A stretch of DNA of 8,085 bases. It comes from an uncultured Lachnospiraceae bacterium. Lineage in GTDB: Bacteria > Bacillota > Clostridia > Lachnospirales > Lachnospiraceae. Numbering within the stretch: the first letter of the stretch is position 1; each line of letters starts with the position of its first letter. Positions 6,382 through 8,085 of this stretch are shown here, one piece after another. The notes beneath the pieces are model-generated. The model searched no databases and had not been told where the DNA came from. It worked only from the letters and a program-made list of their open reading frames with translations. The DNA is taken from positions 1-8,085 of the forward strand of contig CACZOS010000273.1 in NCBI GenBank assembly GCA_902782815.1. Reading direction: 5' to 3'. A program made the position numbers and the translations under genes.

Positions 6382-7296
6382 ATGCACGGTTCTCTGGAAT
6401 TAAAGGCATATGCCAAAGTCAATCTGGGTCTTGATGTCATCCGCCGGCGGGAGGATGGCTACCATGAGATTAAGATGGTCATGCAGACGGTAAAGCTCTA
6501 CGACCAGCTTACCCTGTCGAGGAATGACAGCGGTCAGATCCGGATAAACACCAATCTCCCCTTTCTGCCTGTTAATAAGAAAAATCTCGTATATCGCGCC
6601 ATAGATCTGATCCGGGAAGAATACGGCATCCGCGACGGGGTTGAGGTAAAGCTGACCAAACACATCCCGGTGGCTGCCGGTATGGCCGGCGGAAGCACAG
6701 ATGCCGCCGCCGCCTTCATCGGTATGAATCAGCTCTTCCATCTGAATATCCGCCAGGAGACCCTGCTGGATTATGGGGTAAGTCTGGGGGCGGACATCCC
6801 CTACTGTATCATCCGGGGAACTGCCCTTTCCGAAGGTATCGGTGAGATCCTCACCCCCCTTCCCCCCATTCCCAACTGCTGGTTCCTCATCGTCAAACCG
6901 GCCTTCTCCATCTCCACCAAATATGTCTATGAACATCTCGTGCTGACAGAGGATACCCTTCACCCGGATATCGACGGGATGGTGGAAGCCATCCGCAGGG
7001 GGGACCTTGCCGGGATTACCGGCCTGATGGGAAATGTTCTGGAAGACGTGGCGATAAAAGACTATCCCCAGATCGGGCAGATCAAAAAGGAGATGACCGC
7101 CCGGGGCGCCTTGAACGCTCTGATGAGCGGAAGCGGCTCCACCGTATTCGGCATTTTCACGGACAAGGACCTGGCCTTTGAAGCTTCCCGTTTCTTTAAG
7201 CTTCAGCCGGGGATCCGTCAGGTGAACGTGGTCAGACCTTTCAACAAAAACCCCAGGGGCTTCGTCGCTGCAGAGGAAGGAAATGTAGAGAATTAG
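6382..7296 (+). CDS. ispE: 4-diphosphocytidyl-2-C-methyl-D-erythritol kinase (GHMP kinase)
   Basis: IspE phosphorylates the 2-hydroxyl of CDP-methylerythritol with ATP, a middle step of the MEP pathway to IPP and DMAPP and so to undecaprenyl phosphate and quinone side chains. The 304-residue length is normal. GHMP motifs are in order: AYAKVNLGLDV (K12 is the conserved lysine), the glycine-rich ATP loop IPVAAGMAGGSTDAAAA (about 95-111), SLGADIPYCI with the catalytic base candidate D138, and the C-terminal LMSGSGSTVFG (247-257). The usual GLGGGSSNA loop reads GMAGGSTDA, a mild variant. The ATG at 6382 has GAGGGG (6370-6375) with a 6-nt spacer. The same frame stays open far upstream, but that part is antisense to ddl. 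The cca gene begins 11 nt downstream, so both are probably one operon. Confidence 0.96.
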   Translation: MHGSLELKAYAKVNLGLDVIRRREDGYHEIKMVMQTVKLYDQLTLSRNDSGQIRINTNLPFLPVNKKNLVYRAIDLIREEYGIRDGVEVKLTKHIPVAAGMAGGSTDAAAAFIGMNQLFHLNIRQETLLDYGVSLGADIPYCIIRGTALSEGIGEILTPLPPIPNCWFLIVKPAFSISTKYVYEHLVLTEDTLHPDIDGMVEAIRRGDLAGITGLMGNVLEDVAIKDYPQIGQIKKEMTARGALNALMSGSGSTVFGIFTDKDLAFEASRFFKLQPGIRQVNVVRPFNKNPRGFVAAEEGNVEN

Positions 7297-7300
7297 GAGG
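7295..7300 (+). promoter_or_regulatory. Shine-Dalgarno site that sets the TTG start of cca
   Basis: AGGAGG (7295-7300) overlaps the ispE stop codon TAG (7294-7296) and lies 7 nt before TTG 7308. No ATG occurs in frame near the start of homology, so this near-perfect site decides a rare TTG start and suggests translation coupled to ispE. Confidence 0.85.
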
Positions 7301-7307
7301 AATTTTC

Positions 7308-8085
7308 TTGAAGATAGAGATACCAAAAATCGCGGAAATCATCATCGATACCCTGAATAGCAACGGCTACGAGGCCTATGTTGTGGGCGGCTGTGTAAGG
7401 GATTCCATCCTGGGTGACAGCCCTGCGGACTGGGATATCACCACATCGGCAAGGCCGGATCAGGTAAAATCCCTGTTCACACGGACCATAGACACCGGGA
7501 TAAAGCACGGAACCGTAACGGTAATGATCGGCCAGGAAGGCTGTGAAGTCACCACTTTCCGGATCGGCCGGCCGGAAGAGGGATCATCTGAACCGGAAAT
7601 CTCCTTCGCGGACAGTCTGGAAGAAGACCTTCTGCACCGTGATTTCACCATCAATGCCATGGCCTGGCACCCTGTCCCGGGGCTGGTGGACCTGGCAGGA
7701 GGTCTCAATGATCTTAATGCCGGCATCATCCGCTGTGTGGGCAAACCGGAAGATCGTTTTGCGGAAGACCCCCTCCGGATGCTCAGAGCCGTCCGCTTTT
7801 CCGGACAGTTCGGCTTTGTCATCGAGGAAGACACCCTGAAAGCCATGCGGAATATGGCCGCCTCCCTTTCCTCCGTCAGCGCGGAAAGAATCCGGATGGA
7901 ACTCCTCAAACTCCTTATTTCCGATCATCCCGAGGCATTGCGCACAGCTTACGAAACCGGGCTGACTTCCGTATTTCTTCCGGAATTTGACCGGATGATG
8001 AAGACGCACCAGAACAATCCTCATCACCGCTATACGGTGGGAGAGCACACCCTCAGAGCCATGAGCCTGATCGAACCCAACCCCG
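7308..8085 (+). CDS. cca: Class II tRNA nucleotidyltransferase, CCA-adding family with HD region (3' end outside window)
   Basis: This enzyme builds or repairs the CCA end of tRNAs without a nucleic-acid template. The 259 codons visible contain motif A with VVGGCVRD (25-32) and the metal aspartates in DWD (D41, D43), KHGTVTV, EVTTFR, motif B as HRDFTINA (110-117), motif C-like LVDLAGG, motif D with EDPLRMLRAVRF (153-164), and a motif E-like AERIRMELL. The sequence then enters HHRYTVGEH (239-247), the start of an HD-type phosphohydrolase region, and runs off the window. Two deviations stand out: motif B normally reads RRDxxxNA, but here the first Arg is His110; and the DG-Y-D-R(H/R)P stretch expected between EVTTFR and SLEEDL is replaced by GRPEEGSSEPE. 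The TTG start is fixed by AGGAGG at 7295-7300. A CC-only or poly(A) activity cannot be excluded. Confidence 0.92.
   Translation, partial: MKIEIPKIAEIIIDTLNSNGYEAYVVGGCVRDSILGDSPADWDITTSARPDQVKSLFTRTIDTGIKHGTVTVMIGQEGCEVTTFRIGRPEEGSSEPEISFADSLEEDLLHRDFTINAMAWHPVPGLVDLAGGLNDLNAGIIRCVGKPEDRFAEDPLRMLRAVRFSGQFGFVIEEDTLKAMRNMAASLSSVSAERIRMELLKLLISDHPEALRTAYETGLTSVFLPEFDRMMKTHQNNPHHRYTVGEHTLRAMSLIEPNP

Overview
The window looks like ordinary chromosomal, housekeeping DNA from a Gram-positive Clostridia bacterium. Lachnospiraceae is the best guess, an inference from protein style, G/C-favoured codon use, strong GGAGG ribosome sites and the gene set; no marker fixes the genus. I see no mobile element, CRISPR array, rRNA or tRNA gene, toxin-antitoxin pair or obvious defence system.

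Layout. (1) Positions 1-1515, minus strand: a gdpP-type membrane-bound cyclic-di-AMP phosphodiesterase, cut by the left window edge just after its DHH motif. (2) A 204-nt divergent intergenic region with one promoter in each direction and a foldable malQ leader. (3) 1720-3978, plus strand: malQ (4-alpha-glucanotransferase) followed 9 nt later by a plsC-type acyltransferase, probably one transcript. (4) 4123-4563, plus strand: a small single-pass membrane protein of unknown function with its own promoter and a clear terminator that can work on both strands. (5) 4635-6162, minus strand: ddl (D-Ala-D-Ala ligase) overlapping by 8 nt a DUF1934/YwiB-like small beta-barrel protein. (6) A 219-nt divergent intergenic region with an operator-like inverted repeat over the best ispE -35 box. 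(7) 6382-8085, plus strand: ispE (CDP-ME kinase of the MEP isoprenoid pathway), then 11 nt later a class II tRNA nucleotidyltransferase (cca) starting at TTG and cut by the right edge.

How the genes fit together. Several products serve the cell envelope: Ddl makes the D-Ala-D-Ala end of peptidoglycan, IspE feeds isoprenoid precursors including undecaprenyl carriers, PlsC makes phosphatidic acid, and GdpP controls c-di-AMP, which is linked to wall and turgor homeostasis. MalQ handles maltodextrin or glycogen, and Cca matures tRNA 3' ends. The shared theme is inference; this may be simple neighbourhood.

I did not find a clearly new multi-gene system. The best leads are the uncharacterised membrane protein at 4123-4563, the atypical loop and motif B of the tRNA nucleotidyltransferase, and two structured intergenic regions (malQ leader; ddl/ispE dyad).
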